Shown here: positions 1 through 7,090 of the stretch, in pieces
Position numbering within the stretch: position 1 is the stretch's first letter
Layout: each line of letters starts with the position of its first letter
Source: Bacilli bacterium
Lineage (GTDB): Bacteria > Bacillota_I > Bacilli_A > RF39 > UBA660
Assembly: GCA_017617435.1 (NCBI GenBank)
Contig: JAFZWF010000013.1
Coordinates: forward strand, 1-33,858
DNA length: 33,858 bases
Reading direction: 5' to 3'
Notes under the pieces: generated by a model
Databases searched by the model: none
Seen by the model: only the letters and a program-made list of their open reading frames with translations
Told to the model about the DNA's origin: nothing
Translations under genes and position numbers: made by a program

Positions 1-46
1 GTGCCAATAAATCGTTATATTATGCATGATTTAACCGAATTTTTGT

Positions 47-74
47 TTGAAAATTAAAACTTTTTTGATATAAT
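47..74 (+). promoter_or_regulatory. Sigma-A type promoter of rpmG-efp
   Basis: TTGAAA (47-52) and a perfect TATAAT (69-74) are separated by 16 bases, placing the start site near 81, just ahead of the rpmG ribosome binding site. Bases 1-46 contain nothing I recognise. Confidence 0.8.
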
Positions 75-108
75 ACATGTGGACCTGAAAAAAGGAGGTT
101 ATTTACAA

Positions 109-273
109 ATGGCTAAAAATGAAAATCGTATTTACGTTACTTTAAAATGTACAGAATGTGGTTATCAATTACGTCCTACAGTTAAAAATAAGAAGAACAC
201 TACTGAAAGATTAGAAATCAAAAAGTTTTGTCCTAAATGCCGTAAGACTGTAACTGTTAAAGAAGCTAAATAA
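109..273 (+). CDS. rpmG: 50S ribosomal protein bL33
   Basis: A 54-residue protein of the large ribosomal subunit. It has the family's short basic sequence and two zinc-knuckle pairs (CTECG near residue 14 and CPKC near residue 41), so this is the zinc-binding (C+) form. The ATG at 109 is chosen because AAAGGAGG (91-98) lies 10 bases upstream; an in-frame extension to GTG at 79 would start inside the promoter-proximal leader and lacks a binding site. It is followed after 21 bases by efp with no terminator between, so the two are probably co-transcribed. Confidence 0.97.
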   Translation: MAKNENRIYVTLKCTECGYQLRPTVKNKKNTTERLEIKKFCPKCRKTVTVKEAK

Positions 274-294
274 TTAAAGTAAGGAGTCAAGTAT

Positions 295-855
295 ATGAAT
301 ATTAATATTAATGATATAAAAAATGGTATGACAATCATCATGGATGGAAACTTATCACAAATTGTTGAGTTCCAACATGTTAAACCTGGTAAAGGACCTG
401 CTTTTGTTCGTATCAAACTTAAAAACTTAAGAACTGGTGCTATTGTTGAAGATACATATAACACAAACCTTAAAGTAGAAAAAGCTCATATTGATAAAAT
501 GCCAATGCAATATTTATATCAAGATGGAAATAAATATGTATTTATGAATTCTCAAACATATGATCAAATTGAAATACCTGAAGAAAAACTTGCTGATGAA
601 AAGAAATTCTTAAAAGAAGGTATGGAAATTACTATTGATTTTTATGAAGGAGAAATTATTGGTATAACACTTCCAGAAAAAATTGAATTTGAAGTTATAG
701 AAACTGAACCTGCAGTTAAAGGTAATACTACAAATAATGCAATGAAAGATGCAACAATTGAAACTGGATTTGTTGTTAAAGTTCCTTTATTTATTAATCA
801 AGGAGAAAAGATTATTATTTCTACTAAAGATGGTAAATACTCATCTAGAGCTTAA
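295..855 (+). CDS. efp: Translation elongation factor P
   Basis: A 186-residue protein of normal family length. EF-P binds between the ribosomal P and E sites and relieves stalling at polyproline stretches. The N-terminal KOW-like domain carries the conserved KPGKGPAF loop with Lys33, the position that is post-translationally modified in many bacteria. The two OB-type domains follow, ending in the expected region with TGFVVKVPLFI and KYSSRA. TAAGGAGT lies 8-10 bases ahead of the ATG. No modification enzyme gene is visible in the window. It is probably expressed from the rpmG promoter and ends at the hairpin at 856-888. Confidence 0.98.
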   Translation: MNININDIKNGMTIIMDGNLSQIVEFQHVKPGKGPAFVRIKLKNLRTGAIVEDTYNTNLKVEKAHIDKMPMQYLYQDGNKYVFMNSQTYDQIEIPEEKLADEKKFLKEGMEITIDFYEGEIIGITLPEKIEFEVIETEPAVKGNTTNNAMKDATIETGFVVKVPLFINQGEKIIISTKDGKYSSRA

Positions 856-888
856 AATAATTGATAATTAAATCAATTATTTTTTTTA
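856..888 (+). terminator. Rho-independent terminator after efp
   Basis: A perfect 10-base-pair inverted repeat, AATAATTGAT (856-865) and ATCAATTATT (872-881), with a 6-base loop, runs into a T-rich tract. Confidence 0.85.
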
Positions 889-962
889 TTTGTTTTTCTA
901 CATAACTTGTCAAAACACTCTAAAATAATTCATATTTTGCTTTTAAAAATAATAAATTGTGA

Positions 963-968
963 TATAAT
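963..968 (+). promoter_or_regulatory. -10 box upstream of the 461-residue anchored protein
   Basis: A perfect TATAAT lies 26 bases before the ATG at 994. The -35 region is poor (only TTGCTT at 937-942, with too long a spacer), so this is a tentative call. Confidence 0.4.
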
Positions 969-993
969 TTTGTTTATAGAATGGAGTGAAAAA

Positions 994-2379
994 ATGGACA
1001 ATAATTTACCAGAAAATAATGAACCAAAAGTTGAAGAAATATCTTCAAAAAACAAAACTAAAAAAGGTAATGTTGCAATTAAAGCTACAATCATTACTTT
1101 AATAGTTGCTGCTCTTGCAGTTGGTGGTTTCTTTGCTTATAAAATGTTTCTAAGTAAAGATCCAGTTAAATTAACATCTAAAGCTATCAGAGGATTAAAA
1201 GATGGTATTTCTGATGTTAAAGAAGACAATTCTGCCGTTGCTAAAATCTTAGAAGGTGATGATGCTTTCGAAGTAAAAAGTAATATCAAAATTGACCTTC
1301 CAAAAGAACTAGGAAGTGACTATGTAATTAAATTACTTGCTCAAGCTGATACAGAAGGACAAGAAGTTAAATTTGATATAGTTGCTAAAGAAGATGGAAA
1401 GACTATCATTGATTTAAGTGCACTTGTTGATGCTGCTAAAGTTTATTTCAAATTAGATGGTATGAATAATTATTACTATACTAAACTTGAAGAAACTATT
1501 TCATCATTTGATATTGAAGAACTTCCAACTCTTCCAGATTATGATTATGAAAATATAATTGAATATCTTGCTGATGCTGTTGATAGCGTTTTATCTAATA
1601 AAGATTTCAGTAAAGATAAAGATGAACTTACTATTGGTAGTAAAGATGTAAAAGTTACAAGATATACTGCTGAAATAGACGAAGTTAAATTAAAAGCAAT
1701 TGCTGATAAATTCTTAGATAAAGTTTCATCTGATAAAAAATTAATGAGTGTTCTTGCTGAACTTACTGAAGAAAGTGAAGCTGATATAAAAGATGCTATT
1801 AAAGAATTTAAGAAAGCTAAAGCATCTGATTTAGGTGAAATAAGTTTTGACTATTCAGTATTTGTAACATCTAGTGGTGATGTTATCGGTTATAGCTTTG
1901 GTGCTGAAGGCGTTGAAGTATTATTTGCTGATTACAAAGATGTTTTCTCAATTCAACTTCTTGCTCAAGGTATGAGAGGATCTTTAGAATTTGAAAAGAA
2001 AAGTGATGATCACTATGTAGCTACTTTAGATGTTATGGGTATGATTACAGGTGAACTTGATCTTAAAACTGGTTTTAAAGAAGTAGAAAAGAATGAAGAA
2101 TATAATTATACTTTAGATGCAAATCTTAAAGTAAATGTTTCTGGACAAGATCCAATAAAGGGTTCATTAAATGTTGATACAACTATTAAGAAAATTGATA
2201 AAGTTGATACTTCTGCTAAAATAGGTGCTAAATCTTTAGATGATTTAACAACTGCTGAAGAAAATGAACTTTACTATCAACTACAAAAATCTAACACTTA
2301 TAAATTCTTAGAAGGATTAATGAGTGGTGGATCTAGTTATATTGAAGATTATAGTACTTCAACATATTCATTAAATTAA
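994..2379 (+). CDS. Membrane-anchored extracytoplasmic protein, unknown function
   Basis: A 461-residue protein I do not recognise. Residues 1-28 are polar and cytoplasmic, residues 29-49 form one transmembrane helix, and the remaining ~410 residues are acidic and lysine-rich with no cysteine motif, suggesting a soluble domain on the outer face. The C-terminal part alternates short strands (for example GELDLKTGFKEVEKNEEYNYT) in a way that resembles repeated beta-hairpins of surface lipoprotein-like folds. The ATG at 994 is chosen because GGAGTG lies 8 bases upstream and TATAAT (963-968) sits 26 bases before it; an upstream in-frame extension to 907 would run through that promoter. The architecture is broadly like the 751-residue protein at 31449. 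Confidence 0.75.
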   Translation: MDNNLPENNEPKVEEISSKNKTKKGNVAIKATIITLIVAALAVGGFFAYKMFLSKDPVKLTSKAIRGLKDGISDVKEDNSAVAKILEGDDAFEVKSNIKIDLPKELGSDYVIKLLAQADTEGQEVKFDIVAKEDGKTIIDLSALVDAAKVYFKLDGMNNYYYTKLEETISSFDIEELPTLPDYDYENIIEYLADAVDSVLSNKDFSKDKDELTIGSKDVKVTRYTAEIDEVKLKAIADKFLDKVSSDKKLMSVLAELTEESEADIKDAIKEFKKAKASDLGEISFDYSVFVTSSGDVIGYSFGAEGVEVLFADYKDVFSIQLLAQGMRGSLEFEKKSDDHYVATLDVMGMITGELDLKTGFKEVEKNEEYNYTLDANLKVNVSGQDPIKGSLNVDTTIKKIDKVDTSAKIGAKSLDDLTTAEENELYYQLQKSNTYKFLEGLMSGGSSYIEDYSTSTYSLN

Positions 2380-2387
2380 TAAAATAA

Positions 2388-2414
2388 AAAACTATCTTTT
2401 AAAGATAGTTTTTT
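2388..2414. terminator. Bidirectional terminator between the anchored protein and tRNA-Arg
   Basis: AACTATCTTT and AAAGATAGTT form a stem with a very tight apex. It has A-rich sequence on its left and a T-run on its right, so it can terminate the plus-strand gene ending at 2379 and the minus-strand tRNA transcript. Confidence 0.8.
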
Positions 2415-2429
2415 TAATGCATAAAAAAA

Positions 2430-2506
2430 TGGTGTCCCCGGAGTGATTCGAACACTCGACCGTACGCTTAGAAGGCGTATGCTCTATCCAGCTGAGCTAC
2501 GGAGAC
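2430..2506 (-). tRNA. tRNA-Arg(UCU)
   Basis: A full 77-base cloverleaf on the minus strand with CCA encoded. The acceptor stem GTCTCCG pairs with CGGGGAC (one T-G pair). The anticodon stem TACGC/GCGTA closes the loop CTTCTAA, so the anticodon is TCT, reading AGA (and AGG by wobble). The T arm is GAGTG-TTCGAAT-CACTC. AGA is the predominant arginine codon in the neighbouring AT-rich genes. A good promoter (TTGATT 2543-2548, TATAAT 2521-2526 on the minus strand) starts transcription about 7 bases before the tRNA. Confidence 0.97.
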
Positions 2507-2520
2507 ATCAACTACTAATG

Positions 2521-2548
2521 ATTATATAATAACTTTTAGATATAATCA
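2521..2548 (-). promoter_or_regulatory. tRNA-Arg promoter
   Basis: On the minus strand TTGATT (2548-2543) and TATAAT (2526-2521) are 16 bases apart. The -35 box overlaps the stop codon of gerM, so the tRNA is independently transcribed although it follows gerM closely. Confidence 0.7.
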
Positions 2549-3484
2549 AGAACTTTTAAGAGCATACGCCATAATTTCCCTTTGGTCAACTTCAAAGCGT
2601 ACAGTCGAGATATTATAATTATCATATATAGATAGGGCAATTCCATACATTACTTCTTCATCTATTTCATTAAATCCATTAAAAATTTCGTTATTAAATT
2701 CTAGTTTTATTTCATTTTCTAATATTTCATAATTTTTAAGTATTACACCTGCGGAAATATATGTTGAGAGATTATCATCTATAAAATCTTTACCGCTTAA
2801 TTCTTTTATAATAATTTCTATTTTTTCTTTTTCGCTATCTGTAGTGAAGGTAACAGGAACAAAGTAGTAGTCACCATTATTTTTTCCAATAAAATATGCT
2901 GTTACATCTTGGGTATTTTTAAGAGAATTAAATTTAGAAATTCTGTTGATTCCGATTGATCTATCTAAGTATTCTGGAATTATTTTATTTGATGATGGAA
3001 GTCTTTTTAAGACTTCATCATTGATTAATATTTTAATTTTTTTTATTCCTTCTATTTCTGTTAACGTGTAAACAATAGATTCGATAATTTTTTCTTCATT
3101 ATTTTCATTATCTTTAAAAATGTTTCCATCAAAATTTACTGTTATTACATCATTTTCTATTTTTATTTCTTTAATTTTTACATCACCTAAAATAGTTGAT
3201 GAAAAACCAAGTGGTAAATATTTACTTTTATTTGAATTATTTATTAGTGCCATAATAAGTTCATTTGCAAGTTGTTCTTTATCTGTTGAATCAACATTAA
3301 TAAATGTTCTTGATATTAATTTGTTTTGATCTTCTAAATATATAGCATTTGTTTCAGCTTTTTTATAGATGATTTTTGATGGTATTTTAATTTCTTTTTG
3401 CGGAAAAATATAAAGAGATACAAGAACTATTAAAAGAGCAAATGATGCAACAACAATTCTTCTAATGGATGCTTTTTTTATCAT
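2546..3484 (-). CDS. gerM: Spore germination/sporulation protein GerM
   Basis: A 312-residue protein with an N-terminal signal-anchor helix (residues ~9-27) and two successive GerM domains. The first spans roughly residues 45-165, with the STILGDVKIKEIKIENDVITVNFDG strands abbreviated here as ILGDVKIKEIKIENDVITV. The second spans roughly 190-300, with a matching core ending FNGFNEIDEEVMYGIALS. GerM of Bacillus is a mother-cell (sigma-E) protein needed for SpoIIIA-SpoIIQ channel localisation, engulfment and spore germination. That partner is notable because spoIIIAH lies two genes upstream on the same strand. There is no lipobox cysteine. The start has AGGTGA 6 bases upstream. Confidence 0.88.
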   Translation of the reverse strand: MIKKASIRRIVVASFALLIVLVSLYIFPQKEIKIPSKIIYKKAETNAIYLEDQNKLISRTFINVDSTDKEQLANELIMALINNSNKSKYLPLGFSSTILGDVKIKEIKIENDVITVNFDGNIFKDNENNEEKIIESIVYTLTEIEGIKKIKILINDEVLKRLPSSNKIIPEYLDRSIGINRISKFNSLKNTQDVTAYFIGKNNGDYYFVPVTFTTDSEKEKIEIIIKELSGKDFIDDNLSTYISAGVILKNYEILENEIKLEFNNEIFNGFNEIDEEVMYGIALSIYDNYNISTVRFEVDQREIMAYALKSS

Positions 3485-3499
3485 GTTTTCACCTATATA

Positions 3500-3528
3500 A
3501 TACTATGAATAAAATATAAAAAATATAA
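3500..3528 (-). promoter_or_regulatory. Possible sigma-E promoter of gerM
   Basis: Reading the minus strand, TTATATTT (3528-3521) followed 13 bases later by CATAGTAT (3507-3500) resembles the sigma-E consensus kmATATTT-N14-CATACAnT. The -35 matches 7 of 8, the -10 is weaker, and the spacer is one base short. gerM is sigma-E dependent in Bacillus, which fits, but AT-rich sequence makes chance matches common. Confidence 0.35.
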
Positions 3529-3553
3529 CTAACATTATATTTTAGTTATATTT
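3521..3553 (-). terminator. Terminator of gerE
   Basis: A 12-base-pair perfect inverted repeat, AAATATAACTAA (3521-3532) and TTAGTTATATTT (3542-3553), overlaps the gerE stop codon and is followed on the minus strand by a T-rich stretch. Its distal arm also contains the putative gerM -35 element. Confidence 0.6.
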
Positions 3554-3752
3554 TGATTTCACCAATTTTTATTAATTCAATTAAAGCTTGACTTCTTCCT
3601 TTGGAACCTAGCTTTTGAATGGTATTTGATATATGATTTCTTACTGTTTTTTCACTAATTCCCAAATCTAAAGCTATTTCTTTTGTATTTTTATTTTTAA
3701 CAAGGAGTTTAAAGATTTCTTGTTCTCTTTTAGTTAAAATGCTATTTTTCAT
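3546..3752 (-). CDS. gerE: Late sporulation transcription factor GerE
   Basis: A 68-residue protein that is almost entirely one LuxR/FixJ-type helix-turn-helix. The block SEKTVRNHISN followed by QKLG.KGRSQA is nearly identical to Bacillus GerE as I remember it, and the length fits (about 74 residues there). GerE is the last regulator of the mother-cell cascade and activates or represses sigma-K dependent coat and cortex genes. The start is ATG at 3752: AAGGAAG lies 6-7 bases upstream, whereas extending six codons to a TTG would place the start inside that binding site. sigK itself is present at 18992-19687. Confidence 0.93.
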   Translation of the reverse strand: MKNSILTKREQEIFKLLVKNKNTKEIALDLGISEKTVRNHISNTIQKLGSKGRSQALIELIKIGEIKI

Positions 3753-3826
3753 TCTTTTTCTTCCTTTCAATTTTTATATCCATTTACTTTATAAATATGA
3801 AGAAAAGAATGTTTTGTGCATTATAT

Positions 3827-4318
3827 TTAACTATCAAATTTTACCGTAATATATTTGTTATCAGTAAAATTTTCTTGTACTTTTTTTATAATTTTATTTG
3901 CTATTTCATTATTGTGAACTGAACTAGATACAACAATGCTTACTTGACTATCGTTTATTTTAACAAAATTATCAAGATCAAATTCTTTTTTTATTTTTCT
4001 TGATATATTTTCTTCTTTTGTTTTCATATTTGATATAACTTCAAGTTCATCATATGCATTATTTTTTTCTTCTAAAGTAGCTTCACTATCTAGAAGAATG
4101 TTTTCAAGTTCATCAATTTTACTAACTGTTGTCTCATCATCTGCAACTTTTAGAACACTAATATTGTTGTTTTTTGATGTATCTTTTGCAACGTATGATG
4201 AACTTGATTTATATTTTCCAACACTTAAACTTGTTTGATCTGTTGAAAAATAATATATTCCTAGAACAATAATTAATGAAAAAAGAGTTACAAACCATAA
4301 GCTTTGTTTATTAATCAT
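3827..4318 (-). CDS. spoIIIAH: Stage III sporulation protein AH-like
   Basis: A 163-residue mother-cell membrane protein. A short cytoplasmic N-terminus (MINKQSLWF) leads into a transmembrane helix at residues ~8-24. A low-complexity Ser/Lys linker and a charged helix (~65-105) follow. The C-terminal domain (~108-163: DNFVKINDSQVSIVVSS, then a helix and KYITVKF) has the alpha-beta ring-building motif of SpoIIIAH/SpoIIIAG, which joins forespore SpoIIQ in a channel across the two membranes. The SD AAGGAGG is 5-7 bases upstream. In Bacillus this is the last gene of an eight-gene operon; here no other spoIIIA gene is adjacent and the upstream neighbour is divergent. Confidence 0.82.
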   Translation of the reverse strand: MINKQSLWFVTLFSLIIVLGIYYFSTDQTSLSVGKYKSSSSYVAKDTSKNNNISVLKVADDETTVSKIDELENILLDSEATLEEKNNAYDELEVISNMKTKEENISRKIKKEFDLDNFVKINDSQVSIVVSSSVHNNEIANKIIKKVQENFTDNKYITVKFDS

Positions 4319-4375
4319 ATTATCCTCCTTTAGTATGCTAATATATATGATATGTTAAATAAAAATAGAAGTATT

Positions 4376-4397
4376 AATTGTTTTCTTTTAAACAATT
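4376..4397. repeat. Inverted repeat in the spoIIIAH/DHHW divergent region
   Basis: AATTGTTT (4376-4383) and AAACAATT (4390-4397) form a perfect 8-base inverted repeat with a 6-base spacer, about 40 bases ahead of the ATG at 4437. It could be a repressor site or a hairpin; no convincing -35/-10 pair is visible next to it. Confidence 0.4.
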
Positions 4398-4436
4398 TGA
4401 TATAGTTTTATATATATATAGAAAGAAGATACAGAT

Positions 4437-5606
4437 ATGAAAAATAAATTTATTATTGTTTCCTTTTTAATAATAATTTATATTACTTTTTTCTTTGTCC
4501 CATTTAAGGAATTAATGATAAGATTACATGTTATTAACTATTATCCTTCTGATAACTGGGAAGTTGTAAAAAAAAGTAACGATAAAATATATGATAAAGT
4601 TATGACACTTGAAGCTTTTGTTAAAAATAGATATAACAACTATTTTCCTTTTTATAACAAAATTAATGAGGTTTATTATGGAAGCATTATAAACATAGAT
4701 AAAACTTATTTAAATGATATTTATTTAAAAGATAATATTGATGATGAAAGAATTTTTTATAATAAAAATAATGACTTTTTTTATGTAGTAAATAAATACT
4801 CAGATGATGAACTTAATAAAAGACTTAATGAACAAGTTATATTTTATAATGATATAAAAGAGAAATATCCAGACGTTTGGTTAGGTTTATATATTCCACT
4901 TCGATATGAATCATTTTCTTTTATGAATATTAATAAACTAAATGATTTAGTTAATTTATTTATTAGTAAAATAAATAAAGACATTAAATATGATTTGTTT
5001 GATGTTGATAATATAAGTGACTATTTAAAGTATTACTATAAAACAGATCACCACTATAATTCTTATGGTGCTGAAATAGCTTATAACGATATATTAAAAA
5101 TGCTTGATATAGAAGATAGTTTGGAGTTTAATCATAAAAATGTTTTTACACCATACTATGGTTCAATGGCAAAAAGTGTATTACTAAAAAAACAAAGTGA
5201 TACTTTAACTGCCATTGATTATGATAATAAGTTAAACGTAAATATAACTGATGAAAATTTTAAACCTTTAGAAAAAAGAGACAGAAGTAATCCTTTTTAT
5301 GATTATTATGTTGGTTATTTTAATGGAATGTATGATGAAATTATTTATGATTCAGGAAATAATAGTGGAAGGAATTTACTTTTAATAGGTGATTCTTATT
5401 CATGGCAAATTGATTATTTACTAGCAAATAATTTTGATAAAACTTATGTTGTTAATACTAAATATGGTAAATGGACAACTAATGATTTAGTTTTAAAAGA
5501 TTATATTAAAGAAAATAATATAACGCACATTTTATTTTTAAGGGAAGCGAAAAATTTAATATTTGATGCTGATAACTTTAAATTAGATAAGAAGGTGATT
5601 AGATAA
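4437..5606 (+). CDS. DHHW-family SGNH-like protein, partner of MBOAT acyltransferase
   Basis: A 389-residue protein with an N-terminal signal-anchor (residues ~4-22) and a large extracytoplasmic domain. Near residue 202 it has TDHHYNSYGA, matching the TDHHW/TxxGA motif of the DHHW family (related to AlgJ/AlgX and the O-acetyltransferase partners), with Tyr instead of Trp. Near residue 318 it has LLLIGDSYS, the SGNH-type nucleophile motif (Ser). By family knowledge these proteins take acyl groups passed through an MBOAT protein and move them to an extracellular polymer. The MBOAT gene follows directly, its ATG overlapping this stop by one base (TAATG), so the two are translationally coupled. 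The polymer acylated cannot be told from the sequence. Confidence 0.82.
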   Translation: MKNKFIIVSFLIIIYITFFFVPFKELMIRLHVINYYPSDNWEVVKKSNDKIYDKVMTLEAFVKNRYNNYFPFYNKINEVYYGSIINIDKTYLNDIYLKDNIDDERIFYNKNNDFFYVVNKYSDDELNKRLNEQVIFYNDIKEKYPDVWLGLYIPLRYESFSFMNINKLNDLVNLFISKINKDIKYDLFDVDNISDYLKYYYKTDHHYNSYGAEIAYNDILKMLDIEDSLEFNHKNVFTPYYGSMAKSVLLKKQSDTLTAIDYDNKLNVNITDENFKPLEKRDRSNPFYDYYVGYFNGMYDEIIYDSGNNSGRNLLLIGDSYSWQIDYLLANNFDKTYVVNTKYGKWTTNDLVLKDYIKENNITHILFLREAKNLIFDADNFKLDKKVIR

Positions 5607-6958
5607 TGGTTTTTTCATCTGTAATTTTCTTATTTGCATTTTTACCACTTTTTCTAATTTGCTATTTTGCATCAAAAAGAATTAGAACAAAAAATATATT
5701 TATGTTCTTATTTTCACTATTATTTTATGCATGGGGAGAGCCATACTATATATTCTTAATGTTATTTATGATTATTGTTAATTATTATTTAACGATAGTT
5801 ATGAGTGAAAAAAAGAGTAAGAAAATATTTATTTTCTTAATCGTATTTAATTTACTTTCATTATTTTCGTTTAAATATTTGAATTTCTGCATTGATAATG
5901 TAAATAACATTTTTAACTTAAATGTAAGCAGAGTTAATTTATCTCTTCCAATTGGTATATCTTTTTATACTTTTCAAATACTTTCTTATGTTATTGATGT
6001 ATATAAGGGTAAAGTTGATGTTCAAAGAAAGTTTATTAATCTAGCTTGCTACGTAAGTGCTTTTCCTCAGCTTATTGCAGGACCTATAGTGAGATATATT
6101 GATATTGAAAAAGAAATAAATGATCGCAAGACGACTGCTGATGATTTTGCTGATGGTATTAGAAGGTTTATAATCGGTTTATCTAAGAAAGTATTAATTG
6201 CAAATAATGTTTCTTATATATGCGATAGTATATTTAATATGGGAGCATCAAGTGCTGGTTTTATTGGTATATTAATAGCTACTATTTCATATACACTTCA
6301 AATATATTTTGATTTTTCTGGATATTCTGATATGGCTATTGGTCTTGGAAGAATGTGTGGTTTTCATTATAATGAAAACTTTAAGTATCCGTATATTGCA
6401 AAGACTGTAACTGAATTTTGGCAAAGATGGCATATATCTTTATCATCATTTTTTAAAGATTATGTTTATATTCCTCTTGGTGGTAATAGAAAAGGTGTTA
6501 TTAAACATATTAGAAATATTTTAATTGTTTGGATACTTACAGGCTTATGGCATGGTGATTCATGGAATTTTATTATATGGGGACTTTATTATGCACTCAT
6601 TTTAGTTTTTGAAAAGTATGTACTTAAAAAAGTTAAAATATCATCACATATTTATACAATGATTATTGTAATGATTGGTTGGCTAATTTTTAGACAAACT
6701 AATTTTAGTGAATTAGTTAGTTCATTTAAAGCACTATTTGGTGGTTATGGTTTAGGTAATTTTAAAAGCCTTTATTATCTTGGTATTTTTTCATCGAGAT
6801 ATATACTTTCATTTTTTATCGGAATATTTGCTTCGATCAATCTATTTAAACTTAAGGATGGATATGTAAAAGATATTTTATTAATAATTATTTTCTTATT
6901 ATCAGTCATACTGATAGTTGTAAGTAGTTATAATCCATTTATATATTTTAGATTTTAA
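5606..6958 (+). CDS. MBOAT family O-acyltransferase
   Basis: A 450-residue polytopic membrane protein of the AlgI/DltB/PatA type. It starts with FSSVIFLFAFLPLFLICYF and AWGEPYYIFLM. It contains PLPIGISFYTFQ-like sequence (LPIGISFYTFQILSY), AGPIVRY, FDFSGYSDMAIGLGRM-type sequence, WQRWHISLS near residue 271, and the catalytic-histidine motif GLWHGDSWNFIIWG with His at about residue 316. The family transfers an acyl group from acyl-CoA across the membrane to a polymer-directed partner, here the DHHW protein just upstream. No dltA/dltC or alginate gene is nearby, so exopolysaccharide or wall-polymer O-acetylation is the most likely role. Confidence 0.93.
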   Translation: MVFSSVIFLFAFLPLFLICYFASKRIRTKNIFMFLFSLLFYAWGEPYYIFLMLFMIIVNYYLTIVMSEKKSKKIFIFLIVFNLLSLFSFKYLNFCIDNVNNIFNLNVSRVNLSLPIGISFYTFQILSYVIDVYKGKVDVQRKFINLACYVSAFPQLIAGPIVRYIDIEKEINDRKTTADDFADGIRRFIIGLSKKVLIANNVSYICDSIFNMGASSAGFIGILIATISYTLQIYFDFSGYSDMAIGLGRMCGFHYNENFKYPYIAKTVTEFWQRWHISLSSFFKDYVYIPLGGNRKGVIKHIRNILIVWILTGLWHGDSWNFIIWGLYYALILVFEKYVLKKVKISSHIYTMIIVMIGWLIFRQTNFSELVSSFKALFGGYGLGNFKSLYYLGIFSSRYILSFFIGIFASINLFKLKDGYVKDILLIIIFLLSVILIVVSSYNPFIYFRF

Positions 6959-6990
6959 AAAAAGGAAAAAAAATTGCTTTCCTTTTTTTA
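6957..6990 (+). terminator. Terminator after the MBOAT gene
   Basis: The A-rich arm AAAAAGGAAA pairs with TTTCCTTTTT (around 6978-6988) across a short loop and runs into T-rich sequence. It separates the acylation pair from the peptide-export cassette. Confidence 0.75.
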
Positions 6991-7090
6991 TTTTGACAAA
7001 ATTAGATCTTTTTTTAAAAAAACTTTTAAAAAAAAGAAGGAAATTAGAAAAATTTCGGAAAAGTATATTAGTGAAGGGAGGGAAAATAAT

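Noticed and set aside
165-464. Minus-strand open frame across rpmG and efp
   Set aside because: A shadow of two well-identified plus-strand genes with no binding site or recognisable protein. The same applies to other antisense frames such as 3120-3329, 11428-11664 and 24043-24456.
6993-7021. TTGACA as -35 box for the peptide-export cassette
   Set aside because: TTGACA at 6993-6998 is perfect, but the -10 position is an A-run without a TATAAT-like hexamer, so I do not call a promoter there. The cassette promoter remains unassigned.
6974-7090. A 39-codon in-frame N-terminal extension of the C39 exporter
   Set aside because: It would begin within the preceding terminator, is composed mainly of Lys/Phe codons from A/T runs, and lacks a binding site, while TTG 7091 has GGGAGG at ideal distance and begins right at the C39 domain.
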